A stretch of DNA of 64,000 nucleotides from Populus alba (Eukaryota > Streptophyta > Magnoliopsida > Malpighiales > Salicaceae): positions 4,843,501 to 4,907,500 of the forward strand of contig NC_133289.1 of assembly GCF_005239225.2 (NCBI RefSeq). Direction: 5' to 3'. Position numbers and translations under genes: made by a program. The stretch's first letter is position 1; every line of letters starts with the position of its first letter. Under the pieces are notes generated by a model, which saw only the letters and a program-made list of their open reading frames with translations, had not been told where the DNA came from and searched no databases. Shown piece after piece: positions 35,122 through 47,875 of the stretch.

Positions 35122-37000
35122 TGTCGCACGTCAAAAAATCCACGCGCGGCATCGGGCTGACAATTTTTATCGTTGTTGCGTTTGCTTTGAATTCGTTCGT
35201 TGGAGTCGCCACCTAGTAATTCATTGAGGGCTACTAGGAAACCTGATATACTGGTCTTGTTAGAGATTGCCGGTAAGGGACTGGTTGTGGCTAGGGAAGG
35301 TATTAGCACCCCTAACGCACCCTACCTGAGATAAGCTGCTTTGTGTTCTGATGTGATTTGAAAATTTAAAATATTAATTAAATTCTAAAGCTTTAATAAA
35401 TCAGTTATTAAATCCCCGAATATATGTAGAAACTTGTTCTTACATTTTCGTGGAACATACAACTTGATTTTTTTTGTCCTTGAGATATTTAACCATATTT
35501 AAATTAACAATTAATTCTTTTTATCCTTTTTTATTTTTATTTTTATCATTCAATAAAAATACAAACACACATATTCACTTTTCACTATTTTTTTGTTTCT
35601 TTTCTTTTCCTTTCCTTTTCTTTTCTTTTACATTCACAATACAAATAAAAAAAAATCAATGCTAAATAAAAATATTACATTTTAAAAATTACAAAATAAA
35701 AACCCAAAAATCTACAGTAACTGCAGGGAAGGCCCGAGACAGTGTTGAAAGGTTTCTGGGTACTGGAACAGTGCTCGGGAATAGTGGCGGCGCGTCCTTC
35801 CACGCGCCACCGCCACTGGCGGCGTGTGGGTTCACGCGCCGCCACTGTTCCAAAAACAGGAGGTGGGTCACGCTCGGCTTCTCTCCTCACCGGCGGTGAA
35901 GACCACCGTCACCTGCAAAGCCAAGCAAACACCACAAACAGTCGGTTTTATTTTGTTTTTTTTCTTTTCGTTTCAAATCTGCTTCTCTTTGATCTGCAGA
36001 TCGGTTCGCCCTTCTTCAGATCGACTTTGCCCCGGGTCAGCCTCTACTTCAGGCAGCGCTGTTGGGGTCGCTGCTGCTGTCGTCCGTTCAGCGGCTTCGT
36101 TGTCGATGGAGATGAAGAGATCGTGGGAGGAGAAGCAGGCGGCCGGCGAGAGGGGAAAGCGAAGGGGGAAGGCGTTGTGGTTTCTGTGGCCGTTGTTGCG
36201 GCTGACAGAGGCGAGCTTGTCCGGTGTTGGAGGAACCCCGTGAGTGAGAGAGGGGCTGTCTTCTGTGAGGTGAGGCTTGAGAGAGGAGAAGCTGCTGGCT
36301 TTTGATTTCAAAGGAAGAAGGAGATGGTTGGATCGGCCGGGTTCAAGTGTGGGGATCAGATGAAGAAGAGATGGGGGCGGCTGTGTTGTTGTTGGCAAGC
36401 CGGCCGGAGAAGAGGAAGAAGAAAAATAATCCGGGGGGGCTTTGGGGGGTGGATGTTTGGCTGGTTGCGCTTGGGTGAGCGGCTGCATGGGGGGGGAAGT
36501 CTTTTAGGTTTAGGGTTTTCTTGTTCTTGTGTTGTCTCCCCCCTCCAATCTCAAAATTGCCTCCCACTCTAAATGTGTTGAAAAGACTAGTATTTATAGG
36601 TGAAATGTTGCTAGGTTTTTCAACTTGGTCCCTCAACTTCTTTCTTTTTGTAAATTTGATTCTTTCTTAATTAATTTTTTTTGTATTTTTTTGAAAACGA
36701 GCAATATCAACGTCGACTCAATGAGGAAAATCAATGATTTTAAAAATGACGCGTGAAAAGTCGAACGCGTTTGAAAATCTTTTGAAAATTTAAATTCTTT
36801 TTTTAGACGACGCTGAAAATGCTAAAATGACGAGAATATATAAAAATCCTATTTTTTTGGATTTTCATTGTTTTTTCTCTATTTTTGAATTTTTCTAAAA
36901 ATTTATCAAAACATGGGTCAAAAATTGGGTAGCAACACCTAGGATGGTCAGATATCGTACGAACTAAGTTAGAATCAGAGCCTAAGTTGGAATAAAAAAT
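35122..37000. mobile_element. Gypsy-type LTR fragment 3
   Basis: Begins tgtcgcacgtcaaaaaatcc, with the shared block at 35202-35339. The GC-rich section 35720-36560 contains overlapping open frames on both strands without domain homology; I take these as chance products of base composition. The right edge is unclear, somewhere near 37000. Confidence 0.55.
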
Positions 37001-37740
37001 TGCAATAGCAGCAAAACCATTTTTTAGTGCAAATTCTAAGGGATTTATTCAACCTTAAAGACCAGATAATGAAGGAATGAATTTAGCATTTTGAAGACTC
37101 CTGATCAACCTAAGAAAACCTAATGATTTTGGTAGTAAAGGGGAAAGCTAAAAAAGAACAGAAAATAGCTCACACCAGGTTTTTTTGGAAAAAAATATTT
37201 CTTATGTGCTTTTGTCAATCTTCTGGCGAACATGAGCTAAACTCCTACACTCTATTCAAAAGAGGTATACACCGTCTTTAGCACGTGGGGGTCCAAAAAT
37301 GAGTAACAACATGAAGTACATACGAATCGTTTCAAAGCTTCAATTCAGTCCAACTAACAATTCCAGAGCATTCACACAAAATAAATTCCAGAGCTACTCT
37401 GTTCCAGTTGACATTTCCTTGAATTATAACACGGGGTAAATGAAAACTTTACCATTTTCTGCCTTGTTCAACAGATACTCCTACAAATAAACTACACTGA
37501 GTTGCATGCCTTGGGTTTGTCTTAGGTATATCCATTACTCGTTCTTACGATTTGAAGGAAGATATATGAGAAAGAACTTGCTGAATGCTGAAAGCAAAAT
37601 TGTGAAGAAATGATTTTCTTCATTGCATTGCTACAAAGAACACAACTTTTTAGACATTATTTATACTACTGAGATGAGATAAGATTGACCATCTAAATCT
37701 TCCCTTTGAAATGTAGAAACAATGCAAAGTTGAGATTTAT
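37001..37740. other. 3' flank of the minus-strand RLP
   Basis: No gene seen. Expected to include the RLP 3' UTR, adjoining the stop at 37741-37743. Confidence 0.55.
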
Positions 37741-40700
37741 TTATACCAAAGGCTTCCAAACTCTGATTCTGAATGGCTTAAGAAGATTGTCCGCAACAAA
37801 GTAGTAGCAAGTGTTGATGCTCTTCTCAATGAAATAAAACCATGCTCGCCGCCAGTCTGGGTTTATATACAAAACTGCAGCTATTCCCAATAGCACCATG
37901 ATGTACGTCACAACAAAGCTCACACAGAAAACTTTTGCATCAATGAAGGCGCTACTCTCTTCTTTCTCATCAGTAGATGGCCCAGGTGGTGGTGGTGGTA
38001 CTTCTTTGGTGCAACTGTTAATCAATGGTGGTCCACAAAGTAAGGGATTTCCCTCGTAGCTGCTCTTATTGAATGTTGAGAATTGTGCAACCATCTCAGG
38101 AGCCTTACCAGACAGGTTATTGTTCGCTACACTAAAATAGGCAAGAAAATGCAATTGTACAAGTTGAGGAGGGATTTCCCCATTCAAGCTGTTATTGGAA
38201 AGGTCCATGCTCTCAACTTCACTCAAATTTGAAAGAGTTTGTGGGATTGGGCCTATTAAATGATTGTTGGACAGGTTCAATACACGAATGTGGTTGAGAT
38301 TCCCAATTTCAGGAGGAATCACACTTGACAAACTGTTGCAAGAGAGATCCATTCCGGTCATGAAGTACAAAATACTTGGCGGATAAGGATAGGACATACT
38401 CTTTGTTGCAATAACCAATGGTTCTCGAAGAGGATACAAATAAAAATATCGTCTGCGGAAGAGGATCCAACCAAAGCTATTAAATCTTAGGCAAGGTAGA
38501 ATATGACCAGAAAAATTATTATGAGAAAGATCAATGAAGCTTAATTTGTTCAACTTGCACAATTGCGTGGGTATACTGCCATCAAGATTATTATAACCCA
38601 AGAGAAGAAACCTTAGTTGGGAAAACTCACCAATCGATTTTGGAATGCTACCAGTCAAATGATTATGGCTAAGATCCAACGTTATTAGCTTAAAGGATTT
38701 CTGAAATGCATGTTCTAGGGATCCTTGTAGCATATTTCGTGACAGATAAACATGTTGGAGGTTTGAAGAGTTAAAGAAAGATGGTAAGGTTCCAGAGATG
38801 TTGTTATTTGAGAGGTCCAAAACTTGAAGATACAACAGAGAGTCAAATGAAGAGAGAACGCGACCACTGAAGTGGTTATCAGAGATGGATAAAAATGTTA
38901 AACTTGGAAAATATGATCCTATTTCTCTAGGAATGTGGCTTTCGAAGTTATTGTTAGAAATATCTAATTCAGACAAAGTCTGATGAGGATGAATTGGCAA
39001 TTGAAAAGTCCCTGAAAGAGAATTGTTGGCCAAATAGAGTTCATTTAGGTTTGTGTTGTTCTCTAACAACCAAATAGGAAACCCTCCCCTCAATTTTAGG
39101 TTAGAAAAATCAATTTCTTGGAGGTTGTATTGATGGAGGAGGAATTTGGGAAAGGAAAATGCTCCACCATGTACATTGCCAGATAAATCAAGACGCTTTA
39201 ATTGGAACTTTGGGGCCAAATTATGCTCCTCTAATTCTTCAACATATATTTCATTATTGCTACCATCGAAATTCTTGAGTTGTGAATGGTTGAGAAATGA
39301 GCTCAATGAGATGGGGATCTGAAAGTGGTTGTCTGAAAGTGATAACACACGGATGGATGTGAGACTTGTAAGAGGAGAGAAGGAAATGTCTCCAATAAAG
39401 TTATTGTAAGACAAATCTAATTGTTGAAGGGATGTCAAATTTGCCAAACACCAAGGCAAAGCACCACTGAGATCATTCCCCGTGATATATAGATTTTGGA
39501 GATGCTTTAACTGACATAGGCCTGAGAATTTATTGATTTATAAAAATTTTAGTCAGAGAAGAAGCAGAATGCCTAAGGAGGGGAAAGGTGGTCAGACTTG
39601 CCTTTAGGGATGGAGCCATTGAGTCGACAGCCATTCAATCTTAAACTCTTTAGAGTAGTAATCTTCCCGACTGTTTCCAGAAAGCTATTATCGACAGTGG
39701 AGGAACTCAAATCCAACTCTTCTAAATTCTTGAGAGAAGCCAAGTCTACAATAATCAAACCCACAAGAAATTATGCTTGGTATTCAAGAGCCGGATAATG
39801 ATAAGGAAACAAGATGATGAAACCAACAAGAAGCTCCATTATAATGTCCCCGCTACAATCAATTAAATTGCTATAACTAGGAAAATATGATTTAAAGCAC
39901 GTTTACAAAGAAAAAAAGAACAATTAACAGATATTCATGATCGCTTTAAGGCATCAATACCACAAATTACCTTTATCTAATGTTGTTCCGAAACTTCCTT
40001 CAAGATTATTCTCATCCAAAGAAAGGGTCCTGAGGTTTGGGAATTTCGTCAACGATTGCAGCAATGTAAATGGAAGAGCTCTTCCATTTGAGGTGCTATT
40101 AGATAATGAAATGAGGCTTACATTTCCAAAACCTCTAGTATCTACAGGGGACAGCAAAAGTAAAACAAGTTTTAAAACCTTCTGAGCTTTTATTCCAGAG
40201 CAAAATCATCCTCGAAAATACAATTCAATTAATGAGATTTTAGGTTGATGAAGCGGTAAAGCTACCATCAATCAGTGTGGAAAGCAATCAATACCTTTGG
40301 ATAACACAAATTTGTCAATCTCGTTTCCATCTAGATACACTTCCTCTAAGTTGATCAAAGCATCCAGCTCTAGGTTGTCGAAAAACAGAAATTTAATATT
40401 ACATCACAGCAAAAATCACAAATTGGTTTTTAGGAATCGAAAAAGGTGAGGTTACCAGTCACATTGAATGATCCTTTCAGTTGGTTGTACCCTATATCCA
40501 GGGATTTGAGAGATGAAAGACCCTTGAGGGATGATAAGGCACTGTCATTGAAGTGATTAACATTCAAACCAAGGGATTCCAGATTTCTTAACCTCAGTAA
40601 GTCGTCACTAGTACCTATAAAAATACAATAAGCTTTTCATGTAACCTGAAAGGATAATGGAAGTACTATGTATGTGTGAAAAACAAATTGCTCAAATCAA

Positions 40701-41512
40701 CTCACAACTCCCTTTCATACCATGAATGGATTTAAAGCTTTCAATTTTCATTGCCACCAACGCGAATCCAACGACCGGCAAAGCTTGTTAGATTATTCAG
40801 TTCTGGCCAATATAATTGTACCAAAGACTACAAACAATTAAAAAAAAGGGCAGTAATTAAACATGGTTTTATTTGAGAAAGAAAAGGAGAGAAGTGATCA
40901 AGCTTAATTACCATCAACACTAATTGCTCCTTTGAGTTGGTTACGATATAGATACAGGGATCTCAAAGAGGAAAGCCCACCAAGGGATGAAAGGGATGCT
41001 GTTGTCGATTTGTTTACGCCTAAATTTGAGAACTCCAAGCTGTCAAGTCCTGATAGTCTTTCAAAACCTGCATGGGCATTTCAATCAGTAGCTTGAAAAA
41101 TATAGAATTATTCTTTTTCTTTTTTTTTTTTTTCCTGTTTGAAATTGGCAGTAGCACGCAAACAAGAGATAAACCTTCATTCTCAACACAACAACTATAA
41201 AAATTTCGACTTAAATAAAGATATTTGCAGTTCTTGGAAGGGACGAACAAAGAGACATTTAGGTAACAAATCTCCATTTCCTCTTCCCTTATGCGTGAAA
41301 GATGAAGTTCGACAACTCGTCCTGTAGTGAAATTGCAGTCAACGCCTTCCCAAGAACAACAGTTAGCTACTTTTCCCCAAGATTGAAGGAAGATTGGGTA
41401 ATTAAAGGAGCTTTTAATCCGCAAGAGAGCACTTCTCTCTTCGTCTAAACACCGTGACATGACCACAGCTTTTGTGACAAAACCATAGCATAAATCATCA
41501 GTGTCCCCTGCT
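37741..41512 (-). pseudogene. LRR receptor-like protein, minus strand, probably inactive
   Basis: Same exon plan as the intact gene at 49917-53574. Exons on the minus strand: about 41512-41175, 41067-40912, about 40798-40730, 40614-40456, 40369-40295, 40141-39971, 39745-39602 and 39521-37741. The last exon is open: LRRs, cap NPLLCGPPLINSC, proline/acidic linker, membrane helix VSFVVTYIMVLLGIAAVLYI and tail NPDWRRAWFYF, ending TAA. Defects: after the signal-peptide-like start the frame breaks at about 41449, where one T appears lost before LDEERSALL; exon 3 has length changes and a stop. The seventh intron uses a GC donor (39601-39600). A working product would need a different start or splicing, so I call it a likely pseudogene. 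Confidence 0.8.
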
Positions 41513-43104
41513 AAAGAAGAGAACCTGTTTTAAACCCATTTGGACTCCTCGATGAAAATTATGTATCGAAAAACAACGGTCAGAGGCTCTTTATAATAAG
41601 ATCGTTGGACTGCAATTTGCAATTCACAATCAAATGTCATTAATTTTCCACGGGCCATAGACAAAGTCTCTCTTTCGGCTTATTTTCCAAATTCATATTC
41701 TTCGTGGGAAAGTGCTAGGCTGGTATGAGGTTGGAAGGATTTTTTTAAATTTAAAAGGATTTCTGGACAATCCTCTTTTTTTGTTTTCTAACAATAAGTA
41801 GAGAGCATAAGACAAATAAAATGGTCCATCACGCATGCGCAAAAACAGTGAATCAGTGTCAGTCTTGTTTAAATGGTAAGTAGAAAAATTAAATAGTCTT
41901 AGCTACGGGTGAAATCCTTTGCTTTGTGGACACACTCCAAAAAGCTGGAAGTGAAGATTTTTACAAGAGGATGTTGAAACTAATTCCGCAAAAAATTCGA
42001 ATAAAAAATTGAAAACTAATGAAATATTTTGAAAAAACAGCATCTTGCCACTTATGTCATTGGCTTGGTTCATTAGGTTTTTACAAAATGGTTTTTACTT
42101 TTCTTTTTTTAATTATATTTTCAAGTTCGTTCTACAAATCTTTATAGGGTTTAATGTTTTTAATTTATAGACATTCAAATATTTCTTTTAAAATTTAAAT
42201 AATATAGTTTTATTTTTTAAAAAAAAGACTGTCCTAATGCAATTTAGGTTTCATAATACGTTTCTTTAATTATAATATATATAAACGTTCAGTCTGAAAA
42301 TAAAGGTATTAAATAATATGATAGTTGAGCAAATTGAATTTAATAATATAATAATGAACATAATAGTGTTAAATATTGGTATTTTTATAATAAATTGCAT
42401 GTTTGATATTATAGATGTAATGTTTTACTTAAATATATTAAAATATTTTTTAATATTTTCAATATTAATTAATCCAAATAAATAAAAAAACAATAAAAAA
42501 TTAAAATAATATGATCTTGAGTCAAATTGAATTTATAATAATGGTATAGGATTGTTAATTAAATATTGTATTTTAATAAATAAAATAAATGTTGGATATT
42601 ATGGTGTAATAATTTTTTACTTGAAAATAATATTAAATATATTTTTAAATTTTTAAATATTACTTATAAATAAAAAAAAATTTTCAATTTAACAAGACTC
42701 GCAACTTTGTTTGCAGGCCAAGCTCTGGTTTTTTTTTTTTTTTTCCGTAACATTATCTACAGAGCAAAAGTTGCAGCAGAACGAATGATTTTTTTCATTT
42801 ATGCTTTGTAGATTAGTTTTTCTTTACATAGTCATATAGTTCATATTTAGTGTTAGATTTGTTTATTGGACGGTTTTGAAACGTTAGTTTAAAAGCATTG
42901 ATGGTGGCTATTAAGACATGTTTATTTTTTTATTTTAAAATGTTCTTTTAAAATATATTTTTATTTTTATTTTTTTGGCTTTAAGTTATTTTTTTTTTTA
43001 ATTGTTAAATTATTTTGATGTTATTAATATTAAAAAAAAAATTAAAAAAATATTATTATTTAATATATTTTCAAATAAAAAACAAAACTAGTAAGAATTT
43101 GAAA
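41513..43104. other. AT-rich intergenic DNA
   Basis: 41513-41850 may be promoter remnant of the minus-strand RLP. 42000-42690 is very AT-rich with no gene. About 42715-42890 is a decayed copy of segment P (compare 20755-20880), and 42905-43085 resembles the short AT-rich dispersed repeat. Confidence 0.6.
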
Positions 43105-44035
43105 TTCTACATTTCAATCCTGTGGTTTGGATGGAATTGGTGTCGTCATCACAGTATTTTCCATATGTAATAAAGTCTTCTTTAATTTTGGCTTATTGTT
43201 GCCCATTGAATTCTTTCGAGGGAAATTCCCCAAGTTTTATGCTTTAACATCAATATTAATTTCAACTGGCTGGTAACACTACATGACTCTCGTCTCTCTG
43301 TTAGTTCCTTTACTATTTCACCATGGTGAAACTTGAGAAGGGTTATTTATCAGAATATTCTCAAATATACAAATGTCCAATTCTAACTTAGCAACAATGT
43401 CTTTTTATTTGTTAACTAATATATTTAAATAAAAATCAAGATTCAAAATTAATTTAAATAATATAGTTAAATGAAATCACGATTTCAATTAATTTCACTC
43501 TTTCTTTCATTTTCTTTTTCGAAACCTTCACCGTTCTAATCCTTCTCAGCTATCATGTCTCCCTTCTTTGATATTATTATCAAATAGCAAAAGTGCAAAT
43601 AATCATGCTCTTGGAGATATCAAAATTATCCTACAAATCAACAATTCCATTCATATAGGATTTTAAATTTTCTTGTTTCAAAATTCTTGTTCAAGATTTT
43701 AATGACAAAATTGATAACAAAGTGTATATTTGAAAATGCTAGTGACAAAATGCATAGGCAATTTTTAATAATATATATGTTGGTTCTTAAAAAAAAAAAA
43801 CAATTATAATAATGTAGAAGATGAAATTCCAATCCAGTTGTGCAAGTTAGAGGAATTGAGTTTGATTGATCTGTCTCATAATAATTTATATGGTCATATT
43901 CTTCCATGCCTAAAATCTAGCAGTAATTGGCAGAGGGAACATGAAGCAATTTCAAATCCTTCTGGAATCGCTTCAGCAGCTGAATCGATAATCCCATCCC
44001 CATGGAAGACCCTTCTCTCCAGACATCTGTAGATG
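43105..44035 (+). pseudogene. RLP relic, copy R2
   Basis: Second copy of the R segment. The LRR part near 43820-44030 reads IPIQLCKLEELSLIDLSHNN and GHILPCLKSSSNWQREHEAI. It shares its left flank (phrase 'cctgtggtttggatggaatt', 'ttttccatatgtaataaagt') with R3 at about 46578-46700, so R2 and R3 come from one longer duplication. Not functional. Confidence 0.75.
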
Positions 44036-45133
44036 GTTCAGAATGAGCCCACGACGGAAGAGTCCTGGTAAGAAAGAAATAGTAGATAAACAAAAACCAA
44101 CCTGGATCTGTCTTGGGCTCTGCTTACTTGCATGTGCTAAGCTGCCTCAAATGCCAAGTGATTAGCTTCCACGTGAGAGCCATGGAGAGACCTTGCTTAG
44201 TGGATTCTTGCACTTTCCATGATAGCACTGACCTTGTGATGCCTTGAAAATTCTCGAGTATTAACTTGCAAGACGGCTTTTACTACCCTTTAGTAAAAGC
44301 AAACTAAAACTTCCACTTCCTATTCGGCTTAGCAAAAGCCAAATTTGAAGGTCATATATGCATCACTTTTCATCATCATATACCTTACTAGGAGGAGATC
44401 TCAACTAGAAAAGTTGCTTCCTTTTCGAAAGAGGACGAGACCTTTCACTCATTTCTAAAAATGTGAGAGATAAAGGTAAAAATCCAAGCCAAAAATAGAG
44501 GAAAAACAAGAGATCAAAACCAAAGAATGTGCATGCAATGTATAGTTCAATAGGTCAAACAAAACTATCAATTTCAAAACAAGAGTGAGAGGGAGATGTA
44601 AAGTTGAATAACAAATCAATATTTGCAGAAAGAAATTGAAATCCAGAGAACCAAATTCAAGTGATTTCCTAATAGATTAATTCAATCAAGAACGACCGGC
44701 AACTTTTTCACGTACGTGCATATTGTCCCATTAACCATTAATAAATATTGCTTCACCACGTTTGAAAATTTGAGCTGATTTTCTTATCACATGTATCCCT
44801 TTTCATGCCAGCATACTCTAGTGGAGAATGGTAGAGATATTTTTTGAAAAAGCATCATCTATCAATTCAGTGGTATCCTTTTCTTTATCACCATAGATAA
44901 TCACTAGATTGTTAGTCTGTGTAGTCTGAGTTGTATTGCATGTAATATATAAAAAAAATCTAGTTATTGTGCAGTAACCCGAGCAACTCCTGCAGAGAAA
45001 GATATCCAAAATAGAATTAGTATGATGCCCATACATAATATGAGGTGCAGGAGCAAATGCATACTGAAACTTGACCAACCTGTAGTTAAAACTGGTTTTT
45101 ATTGTTGTTATTGTTATTCTTTACAACATTAAA

Positions 45134-45174
<41 letters not shown>

Positions 45175-45704
45175 CAAAGTTACAAACTTGTAAAAAAATA
45201 ATTATATTTTTTTTCTTAGCTTATATTAAGTATTGAAATTAATAATAGTATAATAACCTAGTTACAAACCTGAATTACCTGCAGGTCGACTTAGGACCCG
45301 GCCAGCCTAGCACCTGTTACTGAGATCCAGGTTTATGAAAATATAGGGGATTGACTAAGCCCAACCCAGTCAAAAACTAGATTGAACCACAACTTGTTCA
45401 ACCCAGGATAAAACCTAGTAAGAACCCATTAATTATAAAAAATGATCCAAACAAAGTCGTTATGTTCCTTTTTTATTAAAAAAAATGAAGTTAACTCAAG
45501 TTAACCCTATTATATCTCTTATTTTATAAATACAAAAATTTACTCTAAAATTATCTCAAGAATAGATTTATTTTTGTCTATATCTTGGTCTCCTCAACCT
45601 AACCTGAAACATTAACCAATCGCTACCTAAAACCCAAATGCTAAAATAAATGATGAGCCCTATGCAGAATTTTGGTTGTATACAAATATACCGCCGGCTC
45701 TTTA
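44036..45704. other. Intergenic DNA with (AT)n
   Basis: No gene recognised. An (AT)n microsatellite lies at 45138-45171. Confidence 0.6.
45138..45171. repeat. (AT)n microsatellite
   Basis: About 17 AT units in a row. Confidence 0.95.
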
Positions 45705-45990
45705 AACTACAAGACGAATCAACACACTCGATCTTTCGTTAATAAGGGGTTGGGAATTGGAAGATTTGTGCATAAATGCGTCACGGGGATTGGAAGGGGT
45801 AGGTAAAAGGAAATTTTTTATTTCCGATGGAGCAATTCGCTCTTCCTCCAAGCACAAATGGCACCACCACCCTGGTAATAAAACAATGAAGATCAGCTTT
45901 ATCACTACTACAGAGAACCTGCTTAACCCATTTGAAATACTTGATGAATTAAATTGTATACCGCTGGCTTTGTACAAGCTCGATCTTATG
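45705..45990 (-). pseudogene. RLP first-exon relic
   Basis: Minus-strand translation gives a signal-peptide-like stretch and LRR N-cap start: VVVIKLIFIVLLPGWWCHLC, then LEEERIAPSEIKNFLLP. This matches the intact RLP's GWRCHGCLEEERVALLQIKD. No following LRR exons were found in the expected direction, so this is an isolated exon fragment. Confidence 0.7.
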
Positions 45991-46560
45991 ATTGTTGTGT
46001 TAGGTATGTTGCCATTACATGTGCAACAAATGGTGGCTAAAACCATTGACTTTGGTAGCCACCATTGTTGAAGAAGAGAAGAAGTTGACAGCAGCCTTTG
46101 TTGAAGAAAAGATGAGTTTGGCAGCCACCATTGATGACAAAGGAGTAAGAGGAGCTGCCATTGATGCCTATAAAAGAGGCATGACCTTAGAGAGCAAAAT
46201 GAGAGAGTTGAGTGAGAGATATTAGAGCCAAAGATGTGAGAAATATAGGAGAGAGTGGGCTGCCATTGCAGCACCAAGAAGAGAGAAATAGAGTGAGGTT
46301 GAGACTTGTTAAAGAGGAAATAATTCCTCCTCCTCTATTGTTGTAAATCTTGTTCTCTCTCTATATAAACAAATGGCTTCTCCCGTGAATGTAGGCGATT
46401 TGCCGAACCACGTTAAATATTGTGTCAGTGTGCTTAGCCTCCAATGAGCAAATATCAGAACATCACCGGTCGAAATTCCCTACATGTTGTTGCAATGAAT
46501 GTTGTCTTTTACAATGAAAAAGTTGAGAAAGTGTTCGTTAGTGAATTGTATGGCACTGGA
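45991..46560. other. Unassigned DNA
   Basis: Contains imperfect repeats of 'gccaccattg(a/t)tgaagaa' and 'ttggcagccacc' (46040-46160). Open frames here have no recognisable domain. Confidence 0.45.
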
Positions 46561-46564
46561 ATTC

Positions 46565-47875
46565 AATTCCACGCTATCTACCCTGTGGTTTGGATGGAAT
46601 TGGTCGTCGACATCTCATGATTTTCCATATGTAATAAAGTCTTCTTTATTATGCTTAATGTCCCATTGATTCTTCGAGGAAATTCCCAAGTTTTTGCTTT
46701 ACATCAATATTAATTCAATGGCCGGTAACACACATGACTCTCGTCTCTCTGTTACGTTCCTTTTACTTTTCGCTGTGGTTTTTGAACCCTATCCAAGGTT
46801 GATCTGGAGCAAATCTTGGATTGTGGGTCAGGTGAAACTTGAGAAGGTTATTTATCAAGAAATTCTCAAATCCTACCAATGTCAATTCTAACTTAGCAAC
46901 ATCGTCTTTTTATTTGTTAATAATATATTTAAATAAAAATCAAGATTCAAATTAATTTAAATAATATAGTTAAATGAAAATCAAGATTTCAATTAATTTA
47001 ACTCTTTCTTTCATTTTATTTTTTTTCAAAACCTTCACCATTCTAAATCCTTCTCAGCTATCATGTCTCCCTTCTTTGATATTGTTATCAAATAGCAAAA
47101 GTGCAAATAATCATGCTCTTGGAGATATCAAAATTATCCTATAAATCAACAATTCCATTCATATAGGATTTTAATTTTTGTTAGAGAATAATATAAATCA
47201 TATCTTGGGGTCTTATCTAACAGTTTAAGCTTTTTGGGTTGAATTGGTTTCTTTGACAATAGTATCAGAGCTTTAATGACCAAGCGGTCACGAGTTCGAA
47301 TCTCACCATCTCCATTTATTTGATAAAATTAAGCACAAGGTAATGTGGACTTGTGCAAGTTTCAAGCCGAAAAGGTTTTCACTTGAGGGGATGTGTTAAA
47401 GAATAATATAAATTATATCTTGGTGCCTCACCTAACAGCTTAAGTTTTTGGGTTGAATTGGTTCTTTGACAATTTTCTTGTTTCAAAATTCTTGTTCAAG
47501 ATTTTAATGACAAAATTGATAAAAAAGAGTATATTTGATTTGCCAGTGACAAAATGTATAGGCAATTTTTATAATATATGTGTTGGTTCTTTAAAAAGAA
47601 AAAGAAAAAAAGACACCAATTATAATAATGTAGAAGATGAAATCCCAATCCAGTCGTGCAAGTTAGAGGAATTGAGTTTGATTGATCCGTCTCATAATAA
47701 TTTATATGGTCATATTCTTCCATGCCTAAAATCTAGCAGTAATTGGCAGAGGGAACGTGAAGCAATTTCAAATCCTTCTGGAATCGCTTCAGCAGCTGAA
47801 TCGTTAATCCCATCCCCATGGAAGACCCTTCTCTTCAGACATCTTTAGATTTTAAAACAAAGAGTATATGCTACT
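46565..47875 (+). pseudogene. RLP relic, copy R3, carrying a TRIM
   Basis: Third R copy. The LRR part near 47640-47850 reads IPIQSCKLEELSLIDPSHNN and GHILPCLKSSSNWQREREAI. It is split in its non-coding lead by the TRIM at 47179-47471, and cut at 47876 by a Gypsy-type LTR right after the phrase 'agagtatatgctact', where R1 continues differently. Confidence 0.75.
47179..47471 (+). mobile_element. TRIM retrotransposon, complete
   Basis: 293 bp: left LTR 47179-47258, right LTR 47394-47471 (about 80 bp each, tgttagagaata and tgttaaagaata starts, ends tttgaca), primer site variant atagtatcagagc after the left LTR, and a polypurine tract (cttgagggga) before the right one. Target duplication atttt at 47174-47178 and 47472-47476. 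R1 (around 20152) and R2 (around 43666) keep the unfilled site. No coding capacity; it would move only with enzymes from other elements. Confidence 0.92.

Noticed and set aside
35742..36488. Overlapping long open frames on both strands in GC-rich DNA
   Set aside because: No domain, no homology between the frames and known families; sits inside an LTR-type fragment where base composition keeps stops rare.
46019..46225. Small plus-strand protein (MCNKWWLKPLTLVATIVEEE)
   Set aside because: Built on imperfect short repeats, with no recognisable domain or start context.
47280..47330. Possible tRNA gene
   Set aside because: Only T-arm-like sequence; no complete cloverleaf, and it lies inside a TRIM present in two copies.
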